DNA from: Parvibacillus sp035426385
GTDB taxonomy: Bacteria; Bacteroidota; Bacteroidia; Chitinophagales; Saprospiraceae
Direction: 5' to 3'
Length of the DNA stretch: 64,000 nt
Assembly: GCA_035426385.1 (NCBI GenBank)
Contig: DAOLZQ010000004.1
Coordinates: 1-64,000, forward strand
Below are positions 17,613 through 26,845 of this stretch, one piece after another (position 1 is the stretch's first letter; each line of letters opens with the position of its first letter). The position numbers and the translations under genes are program-made. The notes below the pieces were generated by a model, which saw nothing but the letters and a program-made list of their open reading frames with translations, ran no database searches and had not been told where the DNA came from.

Positions 17613-20423
17613 ATGGAGCAAGCCGTTAACTATATTGGCGAGCATTTATGGGTGGGCAGATTGGGTTTCGGCCTGATATTTCTTGCCTTTATCACTGTAT
17701 TGCTCTCCGCTTTTTCTTATTTCATGTCTACTTCCAAGCGCACTATGACCGAGGATAGTGCTAAGTGGAAATCCTTAGGATCTTCTGCCTTTGTCATTCA
17801 CGCCTTCTCCATCTTCAGTATATTTGGACTGATTCTATTCATGATGTTCAGCCAGATGTATGAATACAACTATGTCTGGGCGCACGTCAATGGTGATGTA
17901 CCTAAGAAATTTATTTTTGCCGCTTTTTGGGAAGGCCAGGAAGGTAGTTTTCTATTGTGGATGTTTTGGCATGCAATATTGGGCTTAGTTCTCATGCGAG
18001 CCAAAAACAACTGGAATGCACGCACTCTGCCTTGGCTAGCACTTGTGCAAGCGCTCCTACTTTCCATGATATTTGGCATATATTTACCTGGAACTGCTGT
18101 GAAAATTGGCTCTTCTCCTTTCTCACTGTTGCGGGAAGTGATGAATGCACCTATTTTCTCACAGCCTGATTATCTTTCAAAAATCACCGGGAATGGACTC
18201 AATGTCTTACTCCAGAATTACTGGATGACCATTCACCCTCCTACTTTATTTTTAGGGTTTGCCGCTTGTACTATACCCTTCTGTTTTGCTATGGGCGCTC
18301 TACAATCAGGAAAGCACCGCGAATGGCTGAAGGTAGTTCAGCCTTGGGCATTATTTGCCGGGGGTATATTAGGTACGGGGGTATTGATGGGAGCTGCCTG
18401 GGCTTATGAGGCACTCAGCTTCAATGGTTACTGGGCCTGGGATCCGGTAGAAAATATGTCATTAGTACCATGGCTGATTTTACTAGCCGGTATTCATACT
18501 AATCTAATAGCACGTTCTACTGGTCGAAGTATCAAGAGTACCTATTGGTTTTATATAAGTTCATTTCTTCTAGTACTCTACAGTACATTTCTTACGAGAA
18601 GCGGTATACTAGGTGATTCTTCTGCTCACGCCTTTACCGAGATGGGTCTGGAATGGCAATTGATTATCTTTCTTGGGGCCTTTACATTGTTAAGTTTCTG
18701 GAACTATTTCACACATAATAAATCAATTCCCAAGCAAGAGCAAGAAGAGGCGATTGTATCCAGAGAATTCTGGATGTTTATCGGCTCTATCGTTCTATTA
18801 TTCTCTTCACTGCTGATTACCTTTACCACTTCTATTCCTGTTTACAACAAAATCATAACTGGTATAGGCAGTTTGATGCATACGGACCTCACCAGTTGGC
18901 ATAGAGCGACTCCTTTAGATCCGATCGGACACTACAACAAGTTTCAATTGTGGACGACCATTTTTATGGCGCTCATTACAGGATTTGCGTATTTCCTTCG
19001 CTACAAACAGATGCAATTATCGCCAAAGCTGAAGCGTGATTTTTACAAGCAGGTGGGACTAGCTCTTGGATTAGCAGCTGCGGCAACGGTAGCAACTTCT
19101 TTAATTATCCAACTTCCGTCCTGGCAGCATTATCTTCTGGCATTTGCAGGATGGTTTGCATTTACAGGGAATGCTATTTATTTCTTCAATTTCCTTCGTA
19201 CCAAACCACTACATGCCGGCTCATCCTTGTCGCACATGGGATTTGGCCTTATGATTATAGGAATTATAGCGTCAGGGTTGAATAAGCAGTTTATTTCCAC
19301 CAATCCTTTTACACAGCGAGGATTGCTTCACGACGAAGATTTGGGCAAAAACATACTTATATTTAAACATGTACCGGCCATAATGAACGGGTATGAAGTG
19401 ACTTATAGTAAGGATACATTAGTAAAAAATGACCGCACATTTTATGTGGATTTCGCAAAGCTAGATGATAAGGGAAATAAAACGGGGGAGGTATTTACTT
19501 TGAAACCAAATATAGTCTATGATAGAGCAATCACTAAGATAGCAGCAGTCAATCCTTCTACCAAGCGGACGCTAACCAAAGACCTATACACCCATATAGC
19601 ATCTCTGGCACCTGAAGAGGCTGATTTTGAACAAGCCAAAGCAAAGGAAGATTCGATGAAGTATATTTCCTATCAGCTTGTACCGGGTGAGACACAAAAG
19701 AGTGAGAAATTCGAATACACTATTTCTAACTTAGACTTGAAACCTAAAATCCGAGATTATAAGCACGAACCGGGTGATCTTGCCATATCAGTTCACTTAA
19801 AGGTCAAAAACCTTCTTCGTGATACCGTCTATGAAGCTAACCCGGCTATAGTACTTCGCAAAGAATCAGTGATCAACTTTCCTGATCAAATAAATGATTT
19901 ATCAGTAAAAACTGTTTTGAGCAGTGATATCTTCTCACATATGTTTGAAAATGCGAGCAGAAGTTCAAAATCATATAACATGAAGCCAGGTGATTCGATC
20001 GAAATGAATGGTCAGATCATCACTTTCGAAGGATATGAGAAAATACCTGTAAAAAATGATAAGATATCCATCGGAGCAATCTTCAAAAATTCCAAAGGAG
20101 AAACCATCGGAACACCCATCATGGAGATAAATGGCAATCAGGTATTGAGCCCAAAAGTATATCTCGAAAATGCGGGCACTATCGTTGCTTTCACTCATTT
20201 AGATCCCCAGACTGAAAAGGCTACCTTTGAGTTTAACCTAATGTTTGTAAGGGGCATGGCGGTGCCATTAAAAATAGCTGAAAATTCATTACGAAGTGAT
20301 TATATTGTGCTGGAAGCTGTTATCTTTCCGGGGATTAATTTCTTCTGGTCAGGCAGCTTAATGATGATGCTGGGATTACTGTTGAGTATGTACAATAAAA
20401 TAAGGCTAAGACGGGCTGAATGA
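17613..20423 (+). CDS. ccmF: Cytochrome c haem lyase subunit CcmF
   Basis: The 936-residue polytopic membrane protein carries the tryptophan-rich WWD signature of haem-handling proteins (YWAWDPVENMSLVPWL near residues 274-289), with about a dozen hydrophobic segments before residue ~570. A large periplasmic region follows (about 580-900), then a final membrane helix near the C terminus (about 905-928). It is longer than proteobacterial CcmF (about 650 residues) because of this periplasmic domain, as is usual in Bacteroidota. It ligates haem to apocytochrome c. Its stop overlaps the DUF2520 gene start (ATGA). Confidence 0.93.
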   Translation: MEQAVNYIGEHLWVGRLGFGLIFLAFITVLLSAFSYFMSTSKRTMTEDSAKWKSLGSSAFVIHAFSIFSIFGLILFMMFSQMYEYNYVWAHVNGDVPKKFIFAAFWEGQEGSFLLWMFWHAILGLVLMRAKNNWNARTLPWLALVQALLLSMIFGIYLPGTAVKIGSSPFSLLREVMNAPIFSQPDYLSKITGNGLNVLLQNYWMTIHPPTLFLGFAACTIPFCFAMGALQSGKHREWLKVVQPWALFAGGILGTGVLMGAAWAYEALSFNGYWAWDPVENMSLVPWLILLAGIHTNLIARSTGRSIKSTYWFYISSFLLVLYSTFLTRSGILGDSSAHAFTEMGLEWQLIIFLGAFTLLSFWNYFTHNKSIPKQEQEEAIVSREFWMFIGSIVLLFSSLLITFTTSIPVYNKIITGIGSLMHTDLTSWHRATPLDPIGHYNKFQLWTTIFMALITGFAYFLRYKQMQLSPKLKRDFYKQVGLALGLAAAATVATSLIIQLPSWQHYLLAFAGWFAFTGNAIYFFNFLRTKPLHAGSSLSHMGFGLMIIGIIASGLNKQFISTNPFTQRGLLHDEDLGKNILIFKHVPAIMNGYEVTYSKDTLVKNDRTFYVDFAKLDDKGNKTGEVFTLKPNIVYDRAITKIAAVNPSTKRTLTKDLYTHIASLAPEEADFEQAKAKEDSMKYISYQLVPGETQKSEKFEYTISNLDLKPKIRDYKHEPGDLAISVHLKVKNLLRDTVYEANPAIVLRKESVINFPDQINDLSVKTVLSSDIFSHMFENASRSSKSYNMKPGDSIEMNGQIITFEGYEKIPVKNDKISIGAIFKNSKGETIGTPIMEINGNQVLSPKVYLENAGTIVAFTHLDPQTEKATFEFNLMFVRGMAVPLKIAENSLRSDYIVLEAVIFPGINFFWSGSLMMMLGLLLSMYNKIRLRRAE

Positions 20424-21229
20424 TTTTTCCACACATTTCAATAATTGGTAGTGGCAATGTAGCCTATCATTTGACCCGTAGAATATCTGAGATCTATTCT
20501 GACATCAATATTACAGTTTATTCGCGTTCCGGTAAAAACAATAAACTCTTCAGTCAAATATCTGGGCAGGTACACATTTCCCATGAGGATATTTTTCACC
20601 AACCAGGCTTATACATTGTAGCTGTAAAGGATAATGCGATAACATCAGTGAGTAGTCAGATAGTGCATCCGGACGCTACCGTGTGCCACACTTCAGGCTC
20701 TGTAAATCAGGACGCACTAAGTGGGCATGCTTACACAAAGTATGGCGTATTATATCCCTTACAGACCTTTAGTATTGAAAGAGATGTCAATTGGAGTGAC
20801 ATACCTTTTCTTATCAATGGAAATATTTCCGAAACTACAAATGACTTATTGGAATTCGCAAGGAGCCTTTCAGGTGTTGCTATTGTGGCTGATGATAGCC
20901 AGCGAAAGTCCACCCATATAGCTGCTGTATTTGCCAATAATTTTACTAACCATATGATGGCATTGGCTGAAGAATGGCTGGATATGAATGAACTTGAGTT
21001 TTCAATTTTAAGACCGTTGATCCTCGAAACTATAAATAAATTAAATACACTTTCACCTAAAAATGCGCAGACAGGCCCTGCTATCAGACATGACGATCCT
21101 GTCATTAATATGCATTTAAAAGAATTAGAAAAGTATCCTGCACATCTAAAAGTCTACCGGGCAATTACAGCTAGTATCAAAGAGATGTATCTCAATCAAA
21201 CTGATAAAATATGGGAAATTAATTCCTAG
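20420..21229 (+). CDS. Rossmann-fold DUF2520 protein
   Basis: The 269-residue protein starts with a nucleotide-binding strand and loop (ISIIGSGNVAYHL, residues 6-18) of the kind that binds NADP, and its C-terminal half matches the DUF2520 helical domain (THIAAVFANNFTNHMMALAEE). The arrangement resembles 6-phosphogluconate dehydrogenase and F420-dependent NADP oxidoreductase-like proteins, but the substrate is unknown. It overlaps ccmF by four bases (ATGA) and is therefore probably translated from the same message, which may be chance packing rather than a role in cytochrome assembly. Confidence 0.83.
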   Translation: MIFPHISIIGSGNVAYHLTRRISEIYSDINITVYSRSGKNNKLFSQISGQVHISHEDIFHQPGLYIVAVKDNAITSVSSQIVHPDATVCHTSGSVNQDALSGHAYTKYGVLYPLQTFSIERDVNWSDIPFLINGNISETTNDLLEFARSLSGVAIVADDSQRKSTHIAAVFANNFTNHMMALAEEWLDMNELEFSILRPLILETINKLNTLSPKNAQTGPAIRHDDPVINMHLKELEKYPAHLKVYRAITASIKEMYLNQTDKIWEINS

Positions 21230-21296
21230 TGGATTTTATTTGCTAAATGCCAAAACTTTCTATACTGAATACAGAAGTGGTAAACTCTGAATCTCC

Positions 21297-22208
21297 TTAG
21301 AGGGCTGGAAAAAGTCGTTCAGGATAAATCCCTTTTAGATGCATATCACTCAGGCTTTTCATCGTCGGATCTTTATCTTCCTGATAGGTAACTCCGATCC
21401 ACTGTGACCCGGAGGGGATTACCTGAAAAGTAGATTTCTTTGAATTGATTAACTGATCCACAATGATAGGGATGAAATATTCCTTTTTTTCACCGGTATT
21501 TCCCTGGCTGATGAAATCAATAAACCCTGCACGCAATTCATTAAAAATAGAAGGATGAAACCCCCAGAAATTCATCGAAACGTGTGAATCCTCAGGTACT
21601 TCAAATTTTTCCTCATTTTCCATATAGCGGATTTTTCCATCCGTATCACGCCCTATTTTAGTTCTTTCATTGATATGAATCAAGTGACTCTGATCATCCA
21701 CTTCGCACACTCCGCGGGACACTAGACCGTGATCAGACAGTGTATTAGCCAGTTTATAACCGACAAGTGAATTGTGATCCGGTGCCACCTCAGTATCGAG
21801 AAATGAAGCCATCTGATGGAATGCCTCTGCCCCATAATAGTCATCGGCATTGATGACTGCAAATGGTTCGTTAATAGCATCAGCGCATACCAATACTGCA
21901 TGACCTGTTCCCCAGGGTTTCTCACGTTCAGGGATGTGTGGCAATCCCTCGACGGGAATATTTGTCTCCTGATGAACCAATACAACCTCTGCCAGTTTCT
22001 CAAATTTCGAACTGACTTTTTCTCTGAACTCCTGCTCAAAGAAAGGCCTGATAACAAATACTAATTTATCAAAGCCTGCTTTAATGGCATCATATACTGA
22101 ATAATCAATGATTGTCTCACCATTGGGTCCAAGTGCATCTAATTGCTTTAATCCGCCATAGCGACTTCCCATTCCCGCAGCTAGGACAAGCAGAGTTTTC
22201 TTTGACAT
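21297..22208 (-). CDS. Nucleotidyltransferase (NDP-sugar pyrophosphorylase family)
   Basis: The 303-residue protein has the pyrophosphorylase signature LVLAAGMGSRYGGLKQ at residues 7-22, then LGPNGETIIDYSV and an AVINADDYYG segment (about 117-126) that supplies the metal-binding aspartate. It likely couples a sugar phosphate to an NTP, but the exact sugar cannot be told; the GGLKQLD loop differs from the RxKxxxP of RmlA/GalU. It lies 16 bases downstream of ettA on the same strand and is likely co-transcribed. Confidence 0.84.
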   Translation of the reverse strand: MSKKTLLVLAAGMGSRYGGLKQLDALGPNGETIIDYSVYDAIKAGFDKLVFVIRPFFEQEFREKVSSKFEKLAEVVLVHQETNIPVEGLPHIPEREKPWGTGHAVLVCADAINEPFAVINADDYYGAEAFHQMASFLDTEVAPDHNSLVGYKLANTLSDHGLVSRGVCEVDDQSHLIHINERTKIGRDTDGKIRYMENEEKFEVPEDSHVSMNFWGFHPSIFNELRAGFIDFISQGNTGEKKEYFIPIIVDQLINSKKSTFQVIPSGSQWIGVTYQEDKDPTMKSLSDMHLKGIYPERLFPAL

Positions 22209-22224
22209 AATTTGGTTTGTATCT

Positions 22225-23895
22225 TTAATTGATGGACAACAGGTTTTTAAATCTACTCTTTTTCTGCTCTCCTACTCTTTGTTTTTTATTCTCTTCATAA
22301 TCTGTATAGTTTCCTTCAAAATAGTAAATTCCTTCATCCTCGAAAGACAATATATGGGTAGCAAGTCTATCAATAAACCATCTATCGTGAGAGATTACCA
22401 ATACACATCCAGCGAAACTTTCTATCGCCTCTTCCAGTGCACGTAGAGTATTAACATCTATATCATTGGTAGGTTCATCCAGTAGAATGACATTGCCACC
22501 ATCCTTTAGAGCCATGGCCAAGTGTAGGCGATTTCGCTCTCCACCGGATAAGATACCCACTTTCTTGTTTTGGTCTGTACCACTGAAGTTGAATTTACTT
22601 ATAAAAGCACGTGTATTAAGCGCGACTCCATTGACCAAAACATTGTCTAGCCCGCCGGAGATGACATCATATACAGTCCTCTCAGGTGTGAGTGCCTCGT
22701 GAGATTGGTCGATATAAGCTATTTTTACCGTGTCTCCAATTGTGATCTTACCTGAATCAGGTTGTTCTTTGCCGGTGATCATACGAAATAGTGTAGATTT
22801 ACCCACTCCATTGGGACCGATAATTCCTACGACTGCATTTTTAGGAATATTTACATTAAGATCAGTAATTAATTGACGATCACCAAATCCTTTACTTACG
22901 TTCTCAATATTGATCACCAGATCGCCTAGTCTAGGGCCTACCGGTATAAACAATTCCAACTTCGATTCTTTCTCCTGAGCGCTCTCCTCAGCTAGTTTTT
23001 CATAAGCACTTAATCTGGCTTTGCTTTTAGCATGGCGGGCTTTTGGAGCCATGCGGACCCATTCCAATTCTCGAAGGAGATTTTTACGACGCTTAGATTC
23101 TTGCTTTTCTTCTTGTGCTAGCCTATTGGATTTCTGCTCCAGCCAGCTTGAATAGTTTCCTTCCCATGGAATGCCTTCACCTCTGTCTAGTTCAAGTATC
23201 CAACCGGCCACATTGTCTAGAAAGTACCTATCGTGGGTTACAGCTATGACAGTTCCCGGAAAACTGCGCAGGTATTGCTCCAGCCACTCTACAGACTCAG
23301 CGTCTAGGTGGTTAGTAGGTTCATCCAACAGAAGAATATCCGGTTCGCTCAAGAGTAAGCGACAGAGCGCAACTCTCCTCTTTTCCCCACCTGATAATAG
23401 TGCTATTTTCTTCTCCGGATCTGGAACACGAAGAGCTTCCATTGCCATCTCAAGCTTGTATTCGAGATTCCAGGCGTCTTTTTGCTCGATTTTCTCAGTC
23501 AAATCGCCCTGGCGCTCAATGAGTGCATTCATTGCATCATCGCTCATTTCCTCGCCAAACTTCTCATTGACTTCTTCATATTCGCGCAATAAATCCACAA
23601 TAGGCTGCACACCTTCTTTTATCACATCCAGCACAGTCTTCTCAGGATCCAAATCAGGTTCCTGTTCGAGATAGCCAATTTTATAATTTTTGTCGAAGAC
23701 AATTTTCCCATCGTAATTGGGATCAAGACCTGCTATAATCTTTAGCAATGTGGTTTTACCAGAGCCATTCAGACCGAGTACACCTATCTTAGCTCCATAG
23801 TAGAAGGATAGATAAATATTATTCAGTATGGTTTTACTAGGTGGAATGACCTTACTGACTCCGGTCATCGTAAAAATAATCTTATTGTCTGCCAT
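22225..23895 (-). CDS. ettA: Energy-dependent translational throttle protein EttA (ABC-F)
   Basis: The 556-residue protein contains two ABC ATPase domains. The first has Walker A GLNGSGKTTLL and signature LSGGEKRR; the second has GPNGVGKSTLF and LSGGERNR. They are joined by the charged linker of ABC-F proteins, and an arm insertion lies in the first domain. Length and order match EttA, which binds the ribosomal E site and gates the first peptide bonds according to the ADP/ATP ratio. The start is taken at ATG 23895 (MADNKIIFTM); an in-frame start at 23952 would add 19 residues upstream of the promoter and is rejected. Confidence 0.93.
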   Translation of the reverse strand: MADNKIIFTMTGVSKVIPPSKTILNNIYLSFYYGAKIGVLGLNGSGKTTLLKIIAGLDPNYDGKIVFDKNYKIGYLEQEPDLDPEKTVLDVIKEGVQPIVDLLREYEEVNEKFGEEMSDDAMNALIERQGDLTEKIEQKDAWNLEYKLEMAMEALRVPDPEKKIALLSGGEKRRVALCRLLLSEPDILLLDEPTNHLDAESVEWLEQYLRSFPGTVIAVTHDRYFLDNVAGWILELDRGEGIPWEGNYSSWLEQKSNRLAQEEKQESKRRKNLLRELEWVRMAPKARHAKSKARLSAYEKLAEESAQEKESKLELFIPVGPRLGDLVINIENVSKGFGDRQLITDLNVNIPKNAVVGIIGPNGVGKSTLFRMITGKEQPDSGKITIGDTVKIAYIDQSHEALTPERTVYDVISGGLDNVLVNGVALNTRAFISKFNFSGTDQNKKVGILSGGERNRLHLAMALKDGGNVILLDEPTNDIDVNTLRALEEAIESFAGCVLVISHDRWFIDRLATHILSFEDEGIYYFEGNYTDYEENKKQRVGEQKKSRFKNLLSIN

Positions 23896-23916
23896 AGAAT
23901 TTCGTGATATAAGCTG

Positions 23917-23943
23917 CGAAGGTAAGACTATTTGACTGCTCAA
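23917..23943 (-). promoter_or_regulatory. Bacteroidota-type promoter of ettA
   Basis: On the minus strand a TTG triplet (plus-strand CAA at 23941-23943) is followed after 16 bases by TACCTTCG (plus-strand 23917-23924). This resembles the TTTG / TAnnTTTG pair recognised by the Bacteroidota primary sigma factor. The expected start of transcription falls about 7 bases downstream, leaving a short leader before the ATG at 23895. Confidence 0.55.
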
Positions 23944-23989
23944 AAAAAGCACATTAGTAAATAATCCAGGTTTAGAATAGAATAGCTAC

Positions 23990-24577
23990 TTATTTCACTA
24001 TTTGCCCATTTTTATATTTGACAGATAATACCACTTGACCATTATCGTCCCACACTGTGTAATCACCATCTTGCAGGCCATTTATGTATGTACCCTGACG
24101 TTGTAATTTACCTCCTGGACTAAATCCTCTGAACTTGCCATCCAGTTTACCTTCTCTATAGCTCATTTCCTCCACGGGAGTACCCAGTTTGAATGTCATC
24201 CGCTTACCATAGAGTTGGTTGTCAATGTAAGACTCATACATATCCACACGTCCTGAATTATTAAATAAAATATGAAGCCCATTTTTCTTACCACCTGCAT
24301 AATTCCAAACCTCCATTAGCTTCCCCAAGCGTGGAAAAAATTTGGCCCAAGTACCTGTCTTAACACCATTTTCCACCATACCCTGCTCGATGACTAATTG
24401 ATCTAAATCACTTTTCACTGCCATTTGCATGTTGGTACCCGGTATGGGAGTAAGATCATACTCTGCTACACTTACTGTCTCCTTACGATCGTCTGCACCA
24501 CCTCCGGCACCCGTAGAATCATTTTTACAAGAGGCTAGAATTAACAATGACAATAGAAAAATAGATATCCTGGACAT
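23990..24577 (-). CDS. MORN-variant repeat lipoprotein (YwqK-like)
   Basis: The 195-residue protein has a lipoprotein signal (MSRISIFLLSLLILASCKN, Cys at 17) and then a chain of about five MORN-like repeats of the form GxxxGxWxxF or YxNGxxDGxY, such as VENGVKTGTWAKFF, GGKKNGLHILF, YREGKLDGKFRGF and YINGLQDGDYTVW. Such beta-hairpin repeat proteins are often labelled toxin-antitoxin YwqK-like antitoxins, but no partner toxin is nearby and the lipid anchor argues for a surface or periplasmic role. The start at 24577 is preferred over the longer frame from 24607 because it begins the signal peptide and lies downstream of the promoter box. Confidence 0.8.
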   Translation of the reverse strand: MSRISIFLLSLLILASCKNDSTGAGGGADDRKETVSVAEYDLTPIPGTNMQMAVKSDLDQLVIEQGMVENGVKTGTWAKFFPRLGKLMEVWNYAGGKKNGLHILFNNSGRVDMYESYIDNQLYGKRMTFKLGTPVEEMSYREGKLDGKFRGFSPGGKLQRQGTYINGLQDGDYTVWDDNGQVVLSVKYKNGQIVK

Positions 24578-24596
24578 AACTTTTAGTGTTTGATTG

Positions 24597-24623
24597 CAAA
24601 AATACATTAATTCGAGTTTTCAA
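24597..24623 (-). promoter_or_regulatory. Promoter of the MORN lipoprotein gene
   Basis: On the minus strand a TTG (plus-strand CAA at 24621-24623) lies 16 bases before TATTTTTG (plus-strand 24597-24604), an exact TAnnTTTG -7 box. The start codon at 24577 follows after a short leader. Confidence 0.6.
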
Positions 24624-24679
24624 TAGAATGCAATCAAATCATTTCCAGACCTCAGCAAGTATAAATGGCTTGAATTCTA

Positions 24680-24687
24680 TATTTTTG
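24680..24687 (+). promoter_or_regulatory. -7 box of the polX-ligA gene run
   Basis: TATTTTTG matches TAnnTTTG exactly. Transcription would start near 24694, giving a leader of only about 13 bases before the ATG at 24707. This also argues against the in-frame TTG at 24692. No clear -33 TTG at the usual distance was seen. Confidence 0.5.
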
Positions 24688-24706
24688 CCGTTTGCGAAAA
24701 TACAAT

Positions 24707-26335
24707 ATGGATAAACCAAGCAACAAAGATATCGTAGCCGGGATTAAACTCCTCGGTGACCTGCTGGAACTGCATGGCGAAAACAGTTTTAAAGTGAGAT
24801 CCTATCAAAACGCTTATTCCACGCTGAAAAAAATTGGTGAGCCTATCTCAGACATGACTGAGGCCGAACTAAGCGCCCTTCCGGGGATGGGTAAATCTAT
24901 CTTAGCTACTCTACGAGAAATTGTAGAGACCAGCACCACCACAGCACTGGAGGCACTCAAGGATAAGACACCTACCGGTGTAATTGAAATGTTTAAGGTA
25001 AAAGGGATCGGGCCAAAGAGAATAGAAACGCTGTGGAAGCAATTAGGAATAACAGATGTGAGCCAGCTTATCAATGAATGTCATGAGAACCGACTATCAA
25101 AAGCAAAGGGATTCGGCTTAAAGACACAACTAGATATACTAAATCGGGCAACCCTCTACTTAAATTCTAAAGGAAGTATGCTCTATGCTGAAGTGTTACC
25201 GCTGGTAACAGAGCTAAAAGCAACACTTGATAATGGAGGTATGGCTGGCAAATATTTCTTTACGGGAGCGTTTTCCCGTATGACACAGGTTATTAGTGAG
25301 ATTGAGTTGGTATGCACTAAAAAAGACTGGAACCCACCGCAAGAGTTGAATTTAGTAAGTCATCTCGATGACACTTTCCATTACACATTTAAGGATTCAG
25401 TACAATTAATCGTAAAATTAGTGCGGGACAATGCGGCTGAGAATGCTTTTATTCATTCATTCGTACCTGAAGTACTTGAAAAATTAAATCTTCAGGAGGA
25501 AAAAATAAACGGAAATGATGAACGTGAATATTTCAAGTCTGTAGGGCTACCTTATGTAATTCCTGAACTGCGCTGGACTGAACGCTGCCTGGAATATCCA
25601 GAGAATGAGCTTCTATGTGAGAAAGATCTACTTGGAATCGTGCACTGTCACACGACCGCTTCGGATGGTATTAACACACTGGAAGAGATGTGCTCTGCTA
25701 CTAAGCAGGCGGGCTATCATTATCTGGGCATCTCAGATCACAGCAGATCTGCGGGCTACGCTGGTGGATTGGATGAAGACCGTATAGCTATGCAACAGTA
25801 TGAGATTGCAGTGCTGCAAGCGAAGATGGGTGAATTCAAGATACTGAGCTCAGTAGAATCGGATATTCTTACCTCTGGTGAACTGGATTATAGTAATGAC
25901 GTACTGGCCACCTTTGATTTTGTTATAGGTAGTATCCATAGTGTACTGAACATGGATATAGAAAAGGCAACTGTCCGGCTCATCAAAGCCATAGAGAATC
26001 CTTACCTCCACATACTTGGTCACATGACCGGAAGACTTCTATTGACCAGGAATGGATATCCACTGCACATCGAAAAAATATTAGATGCGTGCGCAGCTAA
26101 TAAGGTTGTAGTGGAACTCAATGCTAATCCAAGAAGATTAGATATCGACTATACACTCATAAGTTCAGCAGTAGATAGGGGAATAATGATCAGTATAAAT
26201 CCCGATGCACATAGTATTTCAGGACTTTCAGATGTAAAATACGGTGTAATCGCCGCCAGGGCCGGAGGTTTGTTAAGAAATCAGACGCTCAATGCACTCC
26301 CGGTAGAACAATTCCTGGCTAAACTAAAAAAATGA
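24707..26335 (+). CDS. polX: PolX-family protein: degenerate polymerase domain plus PHP nuclease domain
   Basis: The 542-residue protein has the bacterial PolX layout: an N-terminal 8-kDa/HhH region (about 1-150; ALPGMGKSI and VKGIGPKRIETLW are HhH motifs), a polymerase palm (about 155-290) and a PHP domain (about 305-540). The PHP metal motifs look intact: VHCHTTASDG, ISDHS, SIHS, GHMTGRLL and NPDAHS. The palm has lost its chemistry. The GSxRR motif reads GAFSR, the two Asp of DID read Glu198 and Glu200 (SEIEL), and the third Asp site reads Gln233. It probably acts as a 3'-5' exonuclease or AP-site nuclease rather than a polymerase. It overlaps lptE by four bases (ATGA). Confidence 0.85.
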   Translation: MDKPSNKDIVAGIKLLGDLLELHGENSFKVRSYQNAYSTLKKIGEPISDMTEAELSALPGMGKSILATLREIVETSTTTALEALKDKTPTGVIEMFKVKGIGPKRIETLWKQLGITDVSQLINECHENRLSKAKGFGLKTQLDILNRATLYLNSKGSMLYAEVLPLVTELKATLDNGGMAGKYFFTGAFSRMTQVISEIELVCTKKDWNPPQELNLVSHLDDTFHYTFKDSVQLIVKLVRDNAAENAFIHSFVPEVLEKLNLQEEKINGNDEREYFKSVGLPYVIPELRWTERCLEYPENELLCEKDLLGIVHCHTTASDGINTLEEMCSATKQAGYHYLGISDHSRSAGYAGGLDEDRIAMQQYEIAVLQAKMGEFKILSSVESDILTSGELDYSNDVLATFDFVIGSIHSVLNMDIEKATVRLIKAIENPYLHILGHMTGRLLLTRNGYPLHIEKILDACAANKVVVELNANPRRLDIDYTLISSAVDRGIMISINPDAHSISGLSDVKYGVIAARAGGLLRNQTLNALPVEQFLAKLKK

Positions 26336-26829
26336 GAAAAATATTCATATATCTATTGTGCTGCCTCACTATCCTATTTAGTGATTGCTATTCCTTCAGG
26401 GGGACCTCCATTCCACCGGAGGTAAGTACCTTCTTTGTATCGCCCATACTGCTCGAATCTTATGACGTACCCTCTAATCTGCCGGTGGTCATGGCTGAAA
26501 AGCTTCGAAATAAGATCAGAAATGAATCCAGGTTAAAATACACTGAAAATGAACCCGACATCGAATTTCAAGGCAAATTGACAGGCTTCAGAGTGTCGCC
26601 TGTAGCACCTTCCAACAATCAGGCCTCGCAAAGCAACCGACTGGAGATTACACTTTCTATTGATTATATTGATCACAAGAATATTAAGAACAACTGGAAA
26701 AATAACTTCACCTTTTTTCAGGATTTTAGCAGCGATATTAATTTTCTGGACGTACGTGATGTCTTGGCAGATAAGATATTTGATCAGTTAGCAGAGGATA
26801 TATTCAACAGGGCTTTCTCTAATTGGTGA
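26332..26829 (+). CDS. lptE: LptE-like LPS assembly lipoprotein
   Basis: The 165-residue protein has a signal ending in FSDC (Cys19), then YSFRGTSIPPEV, the usual opening of Bacteroidota LptE. LptE sits in the barrel of LptD and helps place lipopolysaccharide in the outer leaflet. The rest alternates beta strands and helices (about 30-160), ending in FNRAFSNW. LptD is not in the window. Its ATG overlaps the polX stop, so the two are co-translated, a common but probably functionally unrelated arrangement. Similarity to proteobacterial LptE is low, so the call relies on the N-terminal pattern and length. Confidence 0.8.
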   Translation: MRKIFIYLLCCLTILFSDCYSFRGTSIPPEVSTFFVSPILLESYDVPSNLPVVMAEKLRNKIRNESRLKYTENEPDIEFQGKLTGFRVSPVAPSNNQASQSNRLEITLSIDYIDHKNIKNNWKNNFTFFQDFSSDINFLDVRDVLADKIFDQLAEDIFNRAFSNW

Positions 26830-26845
26830 TTTTTGAAATAATAAA

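Noticed and set aside
23171..23674. A 167-codon open frame on the plus strand inside ettA
   Set aside because: It is antisense to a clear ABC-F gene, is rich in Ser as expected from reverse-frame reading, and has no family similarity.
23990..24577. Toxin-antitoxin system suggested by the YwqK-like label
   Set aside because: No toxin gene is adjacent and the protein is a lipoprotein, so a cytosolic antitoxin role is unlikely.
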